From positions 45,285-109,284 of the forward strand of contig JAAZAA010000060.1 in NCBI GenBank assembly GCA_012514535.1: DNA of 64,000 nucleotides, written 5' to 3'. The notes under the pieces are model-generated. The model was not told the origin of the DNA and did no database searches. It was given only the letters and a program-made list of their open reading frames with translations. The translations under genes and the position numbers were made by a program. Below, in pieces: positions 26,250 through 35,214 of this stretch. Numbering within the stretch: the stretch's first letter is position 1; every line of letters starts with the position of its first letter. The stretch comes from Myxococcales bacterium. GTDB taxonomy: Bacteria > Myxococcota_A > Polyangia > Polyangiales > Polyangiaceae.

Positions 26250-26405
26250 GGGGCCGCACTGCGCGGTGCCCGGGCTGCGCATCGAGCGCTGCGCGGTGCT
26301 CCGGGTTGCGCGCTGCGCGGTGCTCCGGGTTGCGCGCTACGCCGTGTTCCGGGTTGCGCGCTGCGCGGTGCTCCGGGGTGCGCGCTACGCTGGGGTCCCG
26401 GGGTG
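26250..26405. repeat. 24-bp tandem repeats
   Basis: Five to six units of about 24 bp with the core GCGCGCTGCGCGGTGCTCCG followed by GGTT, diverging at both ends (for instance GCGCGCTACGCCGTGTTCCG plus GGTT). The array sits between the lipoprotein and the convergent glycosyltransferase. Although 24 is a multiple of three, the encoded GCALRGAP peptide has no start, ribosome site or context, so I treat it as intergenic. Confidence 0.75.
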
Positions 26406-26437
26406 AGCCCTGCGCACTGCTCTGCGCACGACTCTGC

Positions 26438-27166
26438 CTACAGGACGGCGGAGCCGCGCGGTGTCACCCCCGCCCAGCGGCGGAGGATCACCCCTGCCAC
26501 GACGAGAGCGTGCCAGGGGCGGACACCGCTCTGCTCGTTGGCATACACGGGCCGCACGGGCACCTCGCGGACGCGACATCCGGCCCGCGCGAGCAGCAGC
26601 AGGAGGTCGTTGGGGTAACCATAGCGGGGCCACAGCTCGGCGAGGGGGATGCGCCGCGCCGCGCTCGCGGTCAGCGCGGTGTAGCCGCACTGGCTGTCGT
26701 CCACGTCGAGCCCGGAGGCCAGACTGGTCAGGCGGGCGAGCCACCTGCCCGCGAGGCGTCGTGGCCATGGCATGGCCCTCACTTCCGGGTGCAGGAAGCG
26801 GTTGCCCTTGACGTAGTCGGCCTCTCCCGCGTGAATCGGCTCGAGGAGGAGCGCCAGATCGTCGGGGTCCATCTGGTTGTCACCGGCCATGACGACCAGG
26901 ATGTCCGCGCCTCGGTCGAGCGCGCGCTGGTAGCCGGTCACGATGGCAGCGCCCACGCCCCGGTTCTCGGGGTGTCGCAGCAACGTCACGCGTGGATCGG
27001 AGACGGCGCGGACGGCGTCACTGGTGCCATCCGGGCTCGCGTCGTCGACGACCACGATGTCGTCCACGCACGGGGGAAGACGGCGCAGCGTCTCCGCGAT
27101 GAGGTGCTCCTCGCGGTAGGCGGGGACGATGATCGCCACGCGGTGGTCGTTCCACACGGGACGCAT
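26438..27166 (-). CDS. Family 2 glycosyltransferase (DPM1-like)
   Basis: A 242-residue GT-A enzyme resembling polyprenyl-phosphate mannosyl/glucosyltransferases. It shows AIIVPAYREEHLIAETL, DDIVVVDDASPDGTSD (nucleotide binding), HPENRGVGAAIVTGYQRAL and ILVVMAGDNQMDPDDL (the DxD-like metal motif). A hydrophobic C-terminal segment (WHALVVAGVILRRW) is too short for a firm membrane anchor. The ATG at 27166 (MRPVWNDHRV) was chosen; the 116 extra residues of the track ORF cross the divergent promoter. It probably transfers a sugar from a nucleotide donor to a lipid carrier, consistent with other glycan genes later in the window. Confidence 0.85.
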   Translation of the reverse strand: MRPVWNDHRVAIIVPAYREEHLIAETLRRLPPCVDDIVVVDDASPDGTSDAVRAVSDPRVTLLRHPENRGVGAAIVTGYQRALDRGADILVVMAGDNQMDPDDLALLLEPIHAGEADYVKGNRFLHPEVRAMPWPRRLAGRWLARLTSLASGLDVDDSQCGYTALTASAARRIPLAELWPRYGYPNDLLLLLARAGCRVREVPVRPVYANEQSGVRPWHALVVAGVILRRWAGVTPRGSAVL

Positions 27167-27336
27167 GGCTATCGCAGCGACGACGTCCCGACAAGCGCAG
27201 CAGGCGGAGACGTTTTCCGCGCGGCTCGGCGCGGTGTGCGCGGTCGTTCGGCGTGGCGGTAGCCGTGCACCGCGGGGGTGGGCTCGGAGCTCGCTCGGTG
27301 TTGCCCTCGAGTCGGGCCCTCCGCTAAGGCTCGGGC

Positions 27337-28002
27337 ATGGGCTCCCCCGAAGAATCAGCCGTGGCGCCGGAGCCGTCCGGTGCGCCGCCGCGGGAGAGCC
27401 GTGAGGCCCCCCGCCGGAGCGGTCGGCGGAGCTGGATCCTCGGGGCCGTGGCGCTCGTCGTGGCGGGGCCCTACGCGTGGAGCTGGGCGACCTATCCGAG
27501 CGACAAGACGCCACGGGGAGCGTACCTCCGCGTCGTCACCGCGGTGAACCGTGGGCGCCCCGAGCAGTTCTTCGCGTACATCGAAGAGGCGGCGCAGCAC
27601 GCCTGCTACACAATCCGGGATTATCGGCGCCAGGCGCTCGATCACATCCGCGCGAGCTACCCGGAGCCCCAGCGCTCCGAATGGACGGCCCGCTATCGCG
27701 CGCTGGCCGAGGCCCCCGACGGCGCCGACGTGTTCGCCATCTACGCGCACGAACGGGGCTGGCTCGATCGCCTGCGGCGCGACATGTCGGGGGTGGAGGG
27801 CATCGAGATCGCCGGCGAGCGGGCGACCGTGCGGACGGTGCAGGGCACCCGCTATCCCTTCCGACGACGGCCGAACGGCATCTGGGGGAGCACGCTCTTC
27901 ACCGCGGATCTCGTCACGGAGGCAGAGAACGCGGCCCGTGATCTCAAGCTGGTGGAGCAGGCGGCGGCGGACTTTCGCCGCGCCGCCACCCGTCGACCGT
28001 AG
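27337..28002 (+). CDS. Hypothetical membrane-anchored protein
   Basis: Not recognised. 221 residues: a disordered, Pro/Glu-rich N-terminal 28 residues, one transmembrane helix (SWILGAVALVVAGPYAWSW), and a soluble domain rich in Arg, Tyr and Glu (YLRVVTAVNRGRPEQFFAYIEEAAQHACYTIRDYRRQALDHI), predicted mixed alpha/beta with a C-terminal helix. Topology suggests the soluble part faces the periplasm. It is divergent from the GT2 gene and convergent (10 nt) with the rhodanese gene. Confidence 0.75.
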   Translation: MGSPEESAVAPEPSGAPPRESREAPRRSGRRSWILGAVALVVAGPYAWSWATYPSDKTPRGAYLRVVTAVNRGRPEQFFAYIEEAAQHACYTIRDYRRQALDHIRASYPEPQRSEWTARYRALAEAPDGADVFAIYAHERGWLDRLRRDMSGVEGIEIAGERATVRTVQGTRYPFRRRPNGIWGSTLFTADLVTEAENAARDLKLVEQAAADFRRAATRRP

Positions 28003-28012
28003 GCGTCCGCCT

Positions 28013-28447
28013 TCAGCCCCCGACGCGGGCCTTGACGTCCGCGTAGCTGCGGCCCGACGGCGCGCCCGTCTCCACCTCGCGCGTGCCGTCCTTCCAACCT
28101 GGAACCGGACGCCCGAAGGGGTCGCGCTTGCCCTCGAAGCCCGCGCTCATGTCGCAGAGCTCGACGAAGCCCGCCTGCTTCAGGGTGGCGGTGGCCTTCG
28201 CGGAGCGCCCTCCCATCTTGCAGCCGACGACCAGCTTGGCGTCCTTCGGGAAGAGGCCCTCCATCACCCGCAGGAAGTCCGGGTTGGGCACCATGCCAGC
28301 AGGACCCTGGTGGCTGATGGGCACGTTGAGCGCCCCCGGTACGTGTCCCGCTTCGAACTCGGGCTCGCTCCGCACGTCCACGTAGGTGTAGCCCGCCTGG
28401 AGGAGATCCGCCGTCTCCTCGGGGGAGACGATCTTGACGTCGGTCAT
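28013..28447 (-). CDS. Rhodanese-like sulfurtransferase
   Basis: A 144-residue single-domain rhodanese. It has YTYVDVRSEPEFEAGHVPGALNVP (CH2A motif) and the active-site loop VVGCKMGGRS with the catalytic Cys, then a C-terminal extension (GKRDPFGRPVPGWKDGTREVETGAPS) that is typical of plant/cyanobacterial-type rhodaneses. The ATG at 28447 (MTDVKIVSPEE) was preferred to the track start 23 codons upstream. Probably moves sulfane sulfur to a thiol acceptor; the real acceptor is unknown. Cytoplasmic, no signal peptide. Confidence 0.88.
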   Translation of the reverse strand: MTDVKIVSPEETADLLQAGYTYVDVRSEPEFEAGHVPGALNVPISHQGPAGMVPNPDFLRVMEGLFPKDAKLVVGCKMGGRSAKATATLKQAGFVELCDMSAGFEGKRDPFGRPVPGWKDGTREVETGAPSGRSYADVKARVGG

Positions 28448-28531
28448 GGTCCTGTTCCTTTCGCGACCAAAGTTAGTCGGCGCTCGGGATCTGCGCCAGA
28501 CGGGGGCGTCACACAAGGGCCGCGGTGGACC

Positions 28532-28575
28532 GGGTCATCGACGGGTCATCGACGGGTCATCGAGGGTCGCCGAGG
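28532..28575. repeat. 11-bp tandem repeat
   Basis: Four contiguous 11-bp units: GGGTCATCGAC twice, GGGTCATCGAG, then the diverged GGGTCGCCGAG. It lies in the 153-bp gap between the rhodanese gene (whose promoter it may adjoin) and the 3' end of the kinase gene. Confidence 0.75.
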
Positions 28576-28600
28576 GGGCCCTGGAGCACCGCGGGTGCCG

Positions 28601-30232
28601 TCAGAGGGCGTGTTTGCGGAGCGCGCGGATGATGGTGGTGCGCTCGTCCGTCGCGGGCGGCGCGAAGGAGCGCCACCAGCTGGCCGCGTCCTCCGGCGTC
28701 CACTGGTTGGCGCAAGCGAGGCGCTCCAGGGCCGCCTGGAGCTCCCTCACGCTCTGGAAACGCTTGGCGGGATCCTTCTCGAGGAGCCGCATCACCACCG
28801 CCTCCAGATCCGCGGGTACTGGCCCGGTGGCCACTCGTGAGGGGCGCGGGGGCGCCTCGCTCGCGTGAGCGACGGCCAGCGCCAGGGGGCTCTTCTTCTC
28901 GAAGACCGCGCGCCCGGTGATGAGGAAGAACATCACGCAGCCGAGCTGGTAGAGGTCTGCGCGGTAGTCGACGGTTTCCCCTGCGGCCTGCTCCGCGGGC
29001 ATGTACGCCGGCGTGCCGTAGAGGAACCCGTCTTGGGAGAGCGTCGTGAGTCCGCCGCCCGCTTCCGACGTCTCGTGGGCGGACACCATGCCGAAGTCCA
29101 GCACCTTGAGGAAATCGCGGGTCAATCCCCGCCGCACGACGAACAAGTTGCTCGGCTTGATGTCCCGGTGGGCGATACCGAGCTCGTGCGCCTCGCCGAT
29201 GGAGTCACAGGCCTGGCGCATCAGGTGCACGACTCGGGCCGGGTGCAGCGGGCCGCGCTCCTCGACGAGCCTCTGCAGGTCGAATCCCGTGAGCAGCTCC
29301 ATGACGTAGTAGGGAGTTCCCTGCTGTCCGATGCCGAAGTCATAGAGGCTCACCGTGTGCTCCGAGGACAGCAGCGCCGTGGCCTGGGCCTCGCGCTCGA
29401 AGCGCACCAAGAAGCTGCGGCTCGTGCTGGACGGAGCGAGGAGCTTCACCGCGGCGGGTCTTGCGAGCAGCCGATGTCGCCCCTCCCACACCTCGCCCGC
29501 TCCCCCGGCGCCGAGCTTGCGCACGAGACGGTAACCGCCGATGTCGCGCGCGAGATCGGTCCGTGACCAGGAGCTCACCCGGGCAGAGACGAGGCCCACG
29601 GCCAGCGCCGAGGCGGTCCCGAGGGCGGAGAGCGCGAGGTCGCGGGAGCTCGTATCCAGCAGACCCAGTAGCTGGAGGAGCGCCGCGGTCGCAGGCTGCG
29701 CGGCGGCTGCCAAGGAGACCACCGCGATCGCCCACCGAAAGGAGAGGGGGATCACGATGGGCAAGAGCACGACGAGGAGCGCCGCCGGTGTGATTTGTGT
29801 CACTCCGCCGCCGGGGTGCGCGTGCCAGTGCAAGGCCAGCGCCCACGCCAGCGCGACGCTGACGCTCGCGAAGCGCCGCAGCCCCGCTTCCGCGGATCCC
29901 GCGTCGAGCTTCGACATCGCGACGAGCGCCAGCTGGAGCACCAACACCGCGAGCGCCGGCCAGGGCCCGAGGGGGCTCTCGCCGTGCATCACGCGCAGCA
30001 TGCCCAGATGCGCGAGGGTCAGCGGCAACAGGGCCAGGGCGATGAGGCCAGCCCTGCGTTGCGCCAGGCGCAGGGAGGATGACACGAAGCCGCGGCGCCG
30101 CGGTAACACACGTCGCTCGGCGACGACCCGCACCCGCCGGGGATCCGTATCCACGGGACGGGGGGAGCGCGACGTGAGCCACGGGCGGCGAGCGAGCGCC
30201 CGATCGAGGGAGTCTCTCCAAGCAATTCCCAC
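28601..30232 (-). CDS. Membrane Ser/Thr protein kinase (multi-TM N-terminus)
   Basis: A 543-residue protein with about six hydrophobic helices in residues 60-215 (for example AGLIALALLPLTLAHLGML and ALLVVLLPIVIPLSF) and a cytoplasmic Hanks-type kinase from about residue 226. The kinase looks active: LGAGGAGEVW (G-loop), AAVKLL (ATP-Lys), AHRDIKPSN (catalytic loop), LDFGM (metal-binding) and GTPAYMPAEQ (activation/P+1). Most bacterial kinases of this class put a single TM after the kinase, so N-terminal multi-TM is unusual. The GTG at 30232 has AGGG 6 nt upstream; the 139 extra residues of the track ORF overlap the divergent gene and are rejected. It is divergent from, and paralogous to, the double-kinase gene. 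Confidence 0.88.
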   Translation of the reverse strand: MGIAWRDSLDRALARRPWLTSRSPRPVDTDPRRVRVVAERRVLPRRRGFVSSSLRLAQRRAGLIALALLPLTLAHLGMLRVMHGESPLGPWPALAVLVLQLALVAMSKLDAGSAEAGLRRFASVSVALAWALALHWHAHPGGGVTQITPAALLVVLLPIVIPLSFRWAIAVVSLAAAAQPATAALLQLLGLLDTSSRDLALSALGTASALAVGLVSARVSSWSRTDLARDIGGYRLVRKLGAGGAGEVWEGRHRLLARPAAVKLLAPSSTSRSFLVRFEREAQATALLSSEHTVSLYDFGIGQQGTPYYVMELLTGFDLQRLVEERGPLHPARVVHLMRQACDSIGEAHELGIAHRDIKPSNLFVVRRGLTRDFLKVLDFGMVSAHETSEAGGGLTTLSQDGFLYGTPAYMPAEQAAGETVDYRADLYQLGCVMFFLITGRAVFEKKSPLALAVAHASEAPPRPSRVATGPVPADLEAVVMRLLEKDPAKRFQSVRELQAALERLACANQWTPEDAASWWRSFAPPATDERTTIIRALRKHAL

Positions 30233-30407
30233 CCGATACCCTAGCGCTCTAACGCCTATGGTGCAGCGCTCGCGGGAGCGGAGGTGCGGCGCGATCGAGC
30301 TAGCGCGCGTCAGCCGGATCCGAACGAAGCAGGGCGGGCAAGATTGATTGGATCGGTCATCGATGGGGTGCGACGCCGCGCTTCCGCGGTGACCCGAGCG
30401 GTCCGCC

Positions 30408-33400
30408 ATGTCGACATCTCGTCCGTTCGTCGCGCCACACCTGGGGGCCGAGGGAGTCGCCGGGCAGCGGCGGCGCAAGCGACAGCCTACGAGTCGCCTC
30501 CCGCGGCGGGCGCTGTCACTCGTCAGGCAGCGCCTGTTCTTGGGCGCCACGCTGATGGCGGGGCTCACGCTCGGCAACGGTGCCCTCTGGCTGCTGACCC
30601 AGCCCTCCCTGCGAGTCCCGCCGCGCTTGGGGGACGTGCTGGGGCTCATGCTGTTCGCTCTGGTGCTCGACGGGGCGATGTTGCGGGTCAGCCGAGGCCG
30701 ACGCCTCGGTGACGAGGCGATGGTCTCCTTCGGCCTCGCCTATCACCTGCTGCGCACCTTCGCGGTGGCCCTCTACTCCGTGCGGCTCGAGGTGCTGCTC
30801 GGCTGGGAGCCCTCCGCCGTCACGTTCGCGAGCGCGACCATCGCGACCTTCCCGCTCCTCGTCCCGACGCCGCCGCTCAAGACCTTGGTGGTCTCGCTCG
30901 CGGCGGGTGCGATGCCTCCGCTGGTGCTCTGGCTCCACGGAGCATCGCTGCCGCTCCTGGGGGAGGGGATCGCCTTCGCCGCGGTGTCGGTCGCCCTCGC
31001 GGTATTTTGCGGTCAAGTCGCCTACGGGCTCTCCGCCGCCGTGGCGCGCAGCGACGAGCTGGGCGCTTACCGGTTGATTGAGCGTCTCTCGCAAGGGAGC
31101 GCCGGAGCCCTGTGGCGAGCGGAGCATCGTCTCCTCGCCCGCCCCACCGCCGTGAAGATCATTCGCCCACCGTGGCTCGTGGGGCGGCGCTTCGTCCAGC
31201 ACCTCGAGCGCTTTCGACGCGAGGCCCAGATCGCGACGCGGCTGACGTCCCCCCACTCCGTCACGGTCTACGACCACGGGATCGCGGACGACGGCTCGTT
31301 CTTCTATGCGCGAGAGTTCCTGGACGGCGAGACCCTCGAGCAGCGGGTGCACCGCGAAGGTCCCCTGCCACCCCTCGACGTCGTACGTATCGCCCTGCAG
31401 GTGTGCGACTCGCTGGGGGAGGCTCACCAGCTCGGCCTGGCCCATCGTCGCTTGAGCGCGCGGCAGATTTTTCTGTGCCGCGTCGGAGCCCGTGACGACT
31501 TCGTCAAGGTCCTCGACTTCGGCTTGATCGACCTCGAACAACGCCTCGAGCGGGACGCGGTGCCGCGGACGGAGGGGCGCCGCGTGTGTGGCGTCGAGGA
31601 CTGCCTCGCGCCGGAGACCGTCGCCCGCGGGGTGGCGGACGCTCGCTCGGATCAATACCAGTTGGGGTGCGTGCTCCAGTACCTGCTGACGGGGCGGAGC
31701 GGGCCTCCGTCCGCGCATCGCGGAGCACTGGAGGGAGTCGCGCCGTCGGCTTGGCTGCACCTCCTCGAGCGCAGCGTGGCGGAGGAACCCGCACGGCGCT
31801 TCCCGTCGATCGACGCCTTCGCCGCGGCGCTCCGGGACCTCTTGCGCACGCAACTGCGCGGGTCGACGACGCCTGCGCAGCTCGTGCCTCTCGTCTCCAG
31901 CTTCGAGCCCTCCTTCGAGACGCTCTTCGAGCCGCCCGAGGGCGTCGCCTCGGGCCCGGACGAGCGGGGCACGTCGCGCTCCAGCGCCCGGAGCGTCGAC
32001 CGTGGGACCTCGCCGCGCACCGCGGAGCTCAGCGCTCGTTCGCGGGCCGTGGCGCGAGCGATGGACGTCTCCCGGCATCGCCTCGAGCGGTTCGCGGGGC
32101 TCCTGGCGGCGGCGACGGTGCTGAGCCTGCCGATCCTGGCGTTCGTCGACCCGTACGAGCTCTCCGCCGTCGTCGCGCTCACCGGCCTCTTGGGGATCTC
32201 CTTCGCCTTGGATGTCGTCCTGGTGTTGGCGGCGCGCGATCGCCACCTCGGCGGCGAGGCGGTCATCCGGCTGGGGGCCGTGTACTTCGTCTTGCGGTCT
32301 TCTTTGCTGACGTCCACCGCGATGGTGTTGGGCGACCTGCTCGGGACGGGCCCGGCGCGCATGTCGTTCGGCCTGGTGCTCCTCGTGATCGCGCCCTTCC
32401 TCCTCGCCGCGCGGCCCGCGCAGATCCTGATCGTCGCGCTGCTCGGTGCCCTCGCTCACCCCGTGGCCCTGCTGACGTCGGCGAGCCCCGTGGGCACCAG
32501 CGAGCTGATCGCGGGCATGATCGACGCGGTCACGGTGGTGGTCGGCGCCTATGCGTGTGCGCGTCTGGTGGAGGCGCTGCGCCGCTCCGTGACCCGGGAC
32601 ACCTACGGCGTCTATCGACTCACGCGGCTCCTGGCCAAGGGCGCGATGGGGGAGGTGTGGCGGGCGGAACACGACCTCCTGGCCCGACCAGCGGCCATCA
32701 AGCTGATCGCACCCGGCACGGTGCGCCGCCCCGGAGGTGCCGCGCTCTCCGCTCGCTTCGAGCGGGAGGCGCGAGTGACGGCGCGGTTGACGTCGCCGCA
32801 TACCGTCACCCTGTACGACTACGGTGTCTCCGAAGACGGCACCTACTACTACGTGATGGAGCTGCTCGAAGGTCAGGATCTGCAGGACTTCGTGGAGAGT
32901 CATGGGCCGCTGCCGTGGCAGCAGGCGTTGCTCGTCGCTCTGGAGATCTGCGACTCGCTCGTCGAGGCCCACGCCCTGGGCCTCGTGCACCGCGATCTGA
33001 AGCCGGCCAACGTCTTTTTGGCGCGAATCGGGCGCGATCCACAGTTCGTCAAAGTGCTCGATTTCGGTCTGGCCGAGCTCGAGAGCCACATGCGGGGGGA
33101 CGACGACCGACACCCCCGCGTGGTGGGCACGCCGGGGTACATCCCGCCCGAGACGCTGCTGGAGCAGGGCGGGGACGCGCGCTCCGATCTGTATCAGCTC
33201 GGTTGTGTCCTCTTCTATCTCCTCACGGGCCGCCTCGTGTTCGAGCGCCCTTCGGTCACCGCGCTCGCGGTGGCGCACGTTCGCGAGGACCCGCCGCCCG
33301 TGTCCGAGGCGGCAGGGGTGGTCGTCCCCGTGGAGCTGGAGGAGGTCATCGCGCGCTGCCTGGAGAAATCGCCGGAGGATCGGTTCGCCTCGGCGGAGGA

Positions 33401-33533
33401 GCTGCAGCGAGCGTTGTGCGCGGTGCTGGTCGCGTGGGGACCCGCCTGGCTTCGTGGAGGGGTCTCTCCGGACATTCTCCCGCTCGCCTTCGAACCAGGT
33501 GCGCAGGCGTGGAGCGCGCCTCGGACTCTGTGA
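30408..33533 (+). CDS. Tandem membrane pseudokinase-kinase fusion
   Basis: A 1041-residue protein made of two copies of a [multi-TM + kinase] module. Unit 1: hydrophobic helices in residues 42-210, kinase-like domain about 221-480. Unit 2: helices in about 560-725, kinase about 735-1005. Unit 2 is intact (AKGAMGEVW, K765, HRDLKPAN with D863, DFG at 885-887, GTPGYIPPE). Unit 1 retains K250 and DFG (370-372), but its catalytic loop reads AHRRLSARQ: the HRD Asp is Arg348, the catalytic Lys is Ser and the metal-binding Asn is Gln. I conclude that unit 1 is a pseudokinase. A Ser/Arg-rich linker (515-550) joins the units. ATG start at 30408. The stop lies 1 nt before the rnj start. Confidence 0.9.
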   Translation: MSTSRPFVAPHLGAEGVAGQRRRKRQPTSRLPRRALSLVRQRLFLGATLMAGLTLGNGALWLLTQPSLRVPPRLGDVLGLMLFALVLDGAMLRVSRGRRLGDEAMVSFGLAYHLLRTFAVALYSVRLEVLLGWEPSAVTFASATIATFPLLVPTPPLKTLVVSLAAGAMPPLVLWLHGASLPLLGEGIAFAAVSVALAVFCGQVAYGLSAAVARSDELGAYRLIERLSQGSAGALWRAEHRLLARPTAVKIIRPPWLVGRRFVQHLERFRREAQIATRLTSPHSVTVYDHGIADDGSFFYAREFLDGETLEQRVHREGPLPPLDVVRIALQVCDSLGEAHQLGLAHRRLSARQIFLCRVGARDDFVKVLDFGLIDLEQRLERDAVPRTEGRRVCGVEDCLAPETVARGVADARSDQYQLGCVLQYLLTGRSGPPSAHRGALEGVAPSAWLHLLERSVAEEPARRFPSIDAFAAALRDLLRTQLRGSTTPAQLVPLVSSFEPSFETLFEPPEGVASGPDERGTSRSSARSVDRGTSPRTAELSARSRAVARAMDVSRHRLERFAGLLAAATVLSLPILAFVDPYELSAVVALTGLLGISFALDVVLVLAARDRHLGGEAVIRLGAVYFVLRSSLLTSTAMVLGDLLGTGPARMSFGLVLLVIAPFLLAARPAQILIVALLGALAHPVALLTSASPVGTSELIAGMIDAVTVVVGAYACARLVEALRRSVTRDTYGVYRLTRLLAKGAMGEVWRAEHDLLARPAAIKLIAPGTVRRPGGAALSARFEREARVTARLTSPHTVTLYDYGVSEDGTYYYVMELLEGQDLQDFVESHGPLPWQQALLVALEICDSLVEAHALGLVHRDLKPANVFLARIGRDPQFVKVLDFGLAELESHMRGDDDRHPRVVGTPGYIPPETLLEQGGDARSDLYQLGCVLFYLLTGRLVFERPSVTALAVAHVREDPPPVSEAAGVVVPVELEEVIARCLEKSPEDRFASAEELQRALCAVLVAWGPAWLRGGVSPDILPLAFEPGAQAWSAPRTL

Positions 33534-33534
33534 T

Positions 33535-35214
33535 ATGGATCGTCCGGAAGACGTGTCGGATTACCTCGATTCGGATACCGTGCAGTTGGTGCCGCTCGGA
33601 GGGCTGGGTGAAATAGGCATGAACTGCCTGGCCATCGAGCACCGCGACGGCGTGTTGGTCGTGGACTCCGGCATCGGGTTTCCCCAGGACGATCTCGGCG
33701 TGCAGTTGGAGCACCCCGACTTCTCTTGGCTGATCGAGCGACGCGAACGTGTGAGCGGTGTGTTCGTCACCCACGGGCACGAGGATCACATCGGCGCGGT
33801 ACCGCACCTGTTGCGACACCTGGGGAGGGACGTCCCTGTGTTCGCGCCTCCCCACGCGGTGCAGCTGCTCCAGTCCCGCTTCGACGAGCACGAGCTCGAG
33901 TGGGACCTGCTGGTGGAGGCGCTGCCCAAGAACCGCTATCCCGTGGGCCCGTTCGAAATCGAGCCCGTGCGCGTGTCCCACTCGATCATCGACGCCACCG
34001 GGTTGGCGATCCGCACTCCCGCGGGGCTCGTGGTGCACACGGGGGACTTCGACATGGATCCCAGTCAGCCCGCGGGGGAGCCGATCGACGCGGAGCGGTT
34101 CCAGGAGCTCGGAGACGAGGGGGTGCGCCTGCTCCTCAGCGACAGCACGAACGTGGACACCGAGCAACGGCCCGGCTCCGAGGACTCGGTGGCGCGGGCC
34201 CTCGAGGAGCTCGTGCAGGGCGCCACGGGGCGGGTGGTGATCGCGCTGTTCGCGAGCAACATCCACCGCATGAAGATGCTGGGCGAGATCGCGCAGCGGA
34301 CGGGCCGGCGTTTGTGTCTCCTCGGGAGGAGCCTGGTGAAGCAGCAGGCCGCCGCCGCCGCGCTGGGCAGGATTTCCTGGCGCAGCGATCTCCTGGTCGC
34401 ACCGGAGCAGGTCGCGAGCGTCCCGGCTTCGAACCTCCTGGTGTTGGCGGGAGGGACCCAGGCAGAGCAAGGCTCGGCGATGCGACGCCTCGCCTCGGCG
34501 TCCCATCAACACCTTCAGCTGGAGCCGGGGGACGCGGTGGTCTTCTCGTCGCGCATCATCCCCGGCAACGATCGTCCCGTGCTCGAGATGGTGAACGACC
34601 TGCTGCGGCTGGGGGCGACCGTCCACACGCGGTTCTCGGATCCCGCAGTGCACACGAGCGGTCACGCGGGGCGCAGCGAGCAACGTCGGATGCTCCAATG
34701 GACCCGCCCGCAGAGCTTCCTGCCCGTCCACGGCACCCTGCACCACCTCCGCCGGCACGCGGCGCTCGCGCGGCAAGAGGGGGTACAGGACACCCTGGTC
34801 GTGGAGAACGGGACCCCCGTCATTCTGAGCGCCACGGGACCGCTCCGCGCAGGAACACCCGTGCGCCACGGGCGGGTGCGCGTGCTGTGGGGAGGGCACG
34901 CCCTCGAGGAGGAGACGCGGCGGCGACGGGTCGAGCTCGCGCGGAATGGCCTGGCGATGGTCACCGTCCAGGTCACTCGGAAACGTCGCCTCGTGGGTGC
35001 TCTAGCGGTGACCACCCGAGGCGTCCCCGTGGTGGACGAGGAACGGATGGCCCTGCAGCGGCTGCGGAGGGCGGCGGCCGAGGCCGTCGAGAGGAACCGC
35101 GACTACCGCATGGAGGGGCTCGAGGAGCCCATCCGCCGGGCGGTGCGCCGGGAGCTGTTCGAGCTGACGGGGACGCGCCCCGTGGTCGAAGTGCACGTGA
35201 TCGAACAAGACTGA
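33535..35214 (+). CDS. rnj: Ribonuclease J
   Basis: Metallo-beta-lactamase/beta-CASP RNase with 5'-exonuclease and endonuclease activity in mRNA decay and rRNA processing. The 559-residue protein matches family size. Motifs: PLGGLGEIGMNC, THGHEDHIG (zinc ligands), HTGDFD, beta-CASP region (IALFASNIHRMKMLG, SSRIIPGN), the HTSGHA motif and FLPVHGTLHHLRRH. A C-terminal domain of about 100 residues follows. The ATG at 33535 begins 1 nt after the kinase stop, so the gene is almost surely co-transcribed with it. The track ORF starting at 33205 is an extension within the kinase gene. Confidence 0.93.
   Translation: MDRPEDVSDYLDSDTVQLVPLGGLGEIGMNCLAIEHRDGVLVVDSGIGFPQDDLGVQLEHPDFSWLIERRERVSGVFVTHGHEDHIGAVPHLLRHLGRDVPVFAPPHAVQLLQSRFDEHELEWDLLVEALPKNRYPVGPFEIEPVRVSHSIIDATGLAIRTPAGLVVHTGDFDMDPSQPAGEPIDAERFQELGDEGVRLLLSDSTNVDTEQRPGSEDSVARALEELVQGATGRVVIALFASNIHRMKMLGEIAQRTGRRLCLLGRSLVKQQAAAAALGRISWRSDLLVAPEQVASVPASNLLVLAGGTQAEQGSAMRRLASASHQHLQLEPGDAVVFSSRIIPGNDRPVLEMVNDLLRLGATVHTRFSDPAVHTSGHAGRSEQRRMLQWTRPQSFLPVHGTLHHLRRHAALARQEGVQDTLVVENGTPVILSATGPLRAGTPVRHGRVRVLWGGHALEEETRRRRVELARNGLAMVTVQVTRKRRLVGALAVTTRGVPVVDEERMALQRLRRAAAEAVERNRDYRMEGLEEPIRRAVRRELFELTGTRPVVEVHVIEQD

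Noticed and set aside
26199-26618. Peptide-repeat ORF (GCALRGAP)
   Set aside because: In-frame 24-bp repeats give an apparent repeat peptide, but it overlaps the glycosyltransferase antisense and lacks a start context.
30233-30649. N-terminal extension (139 aa) of the minus-strand kinase
   Set aside because: Overlaps the first 80 codons of the divergent kinase gene and has random-like composition; the GTG at 30232 has an AGGG SD.
30516-33278. 920-aa minus-strand ORF
   Set aside because: Antisense of the double kinase, which has all expected motifs in order on the plus strand.
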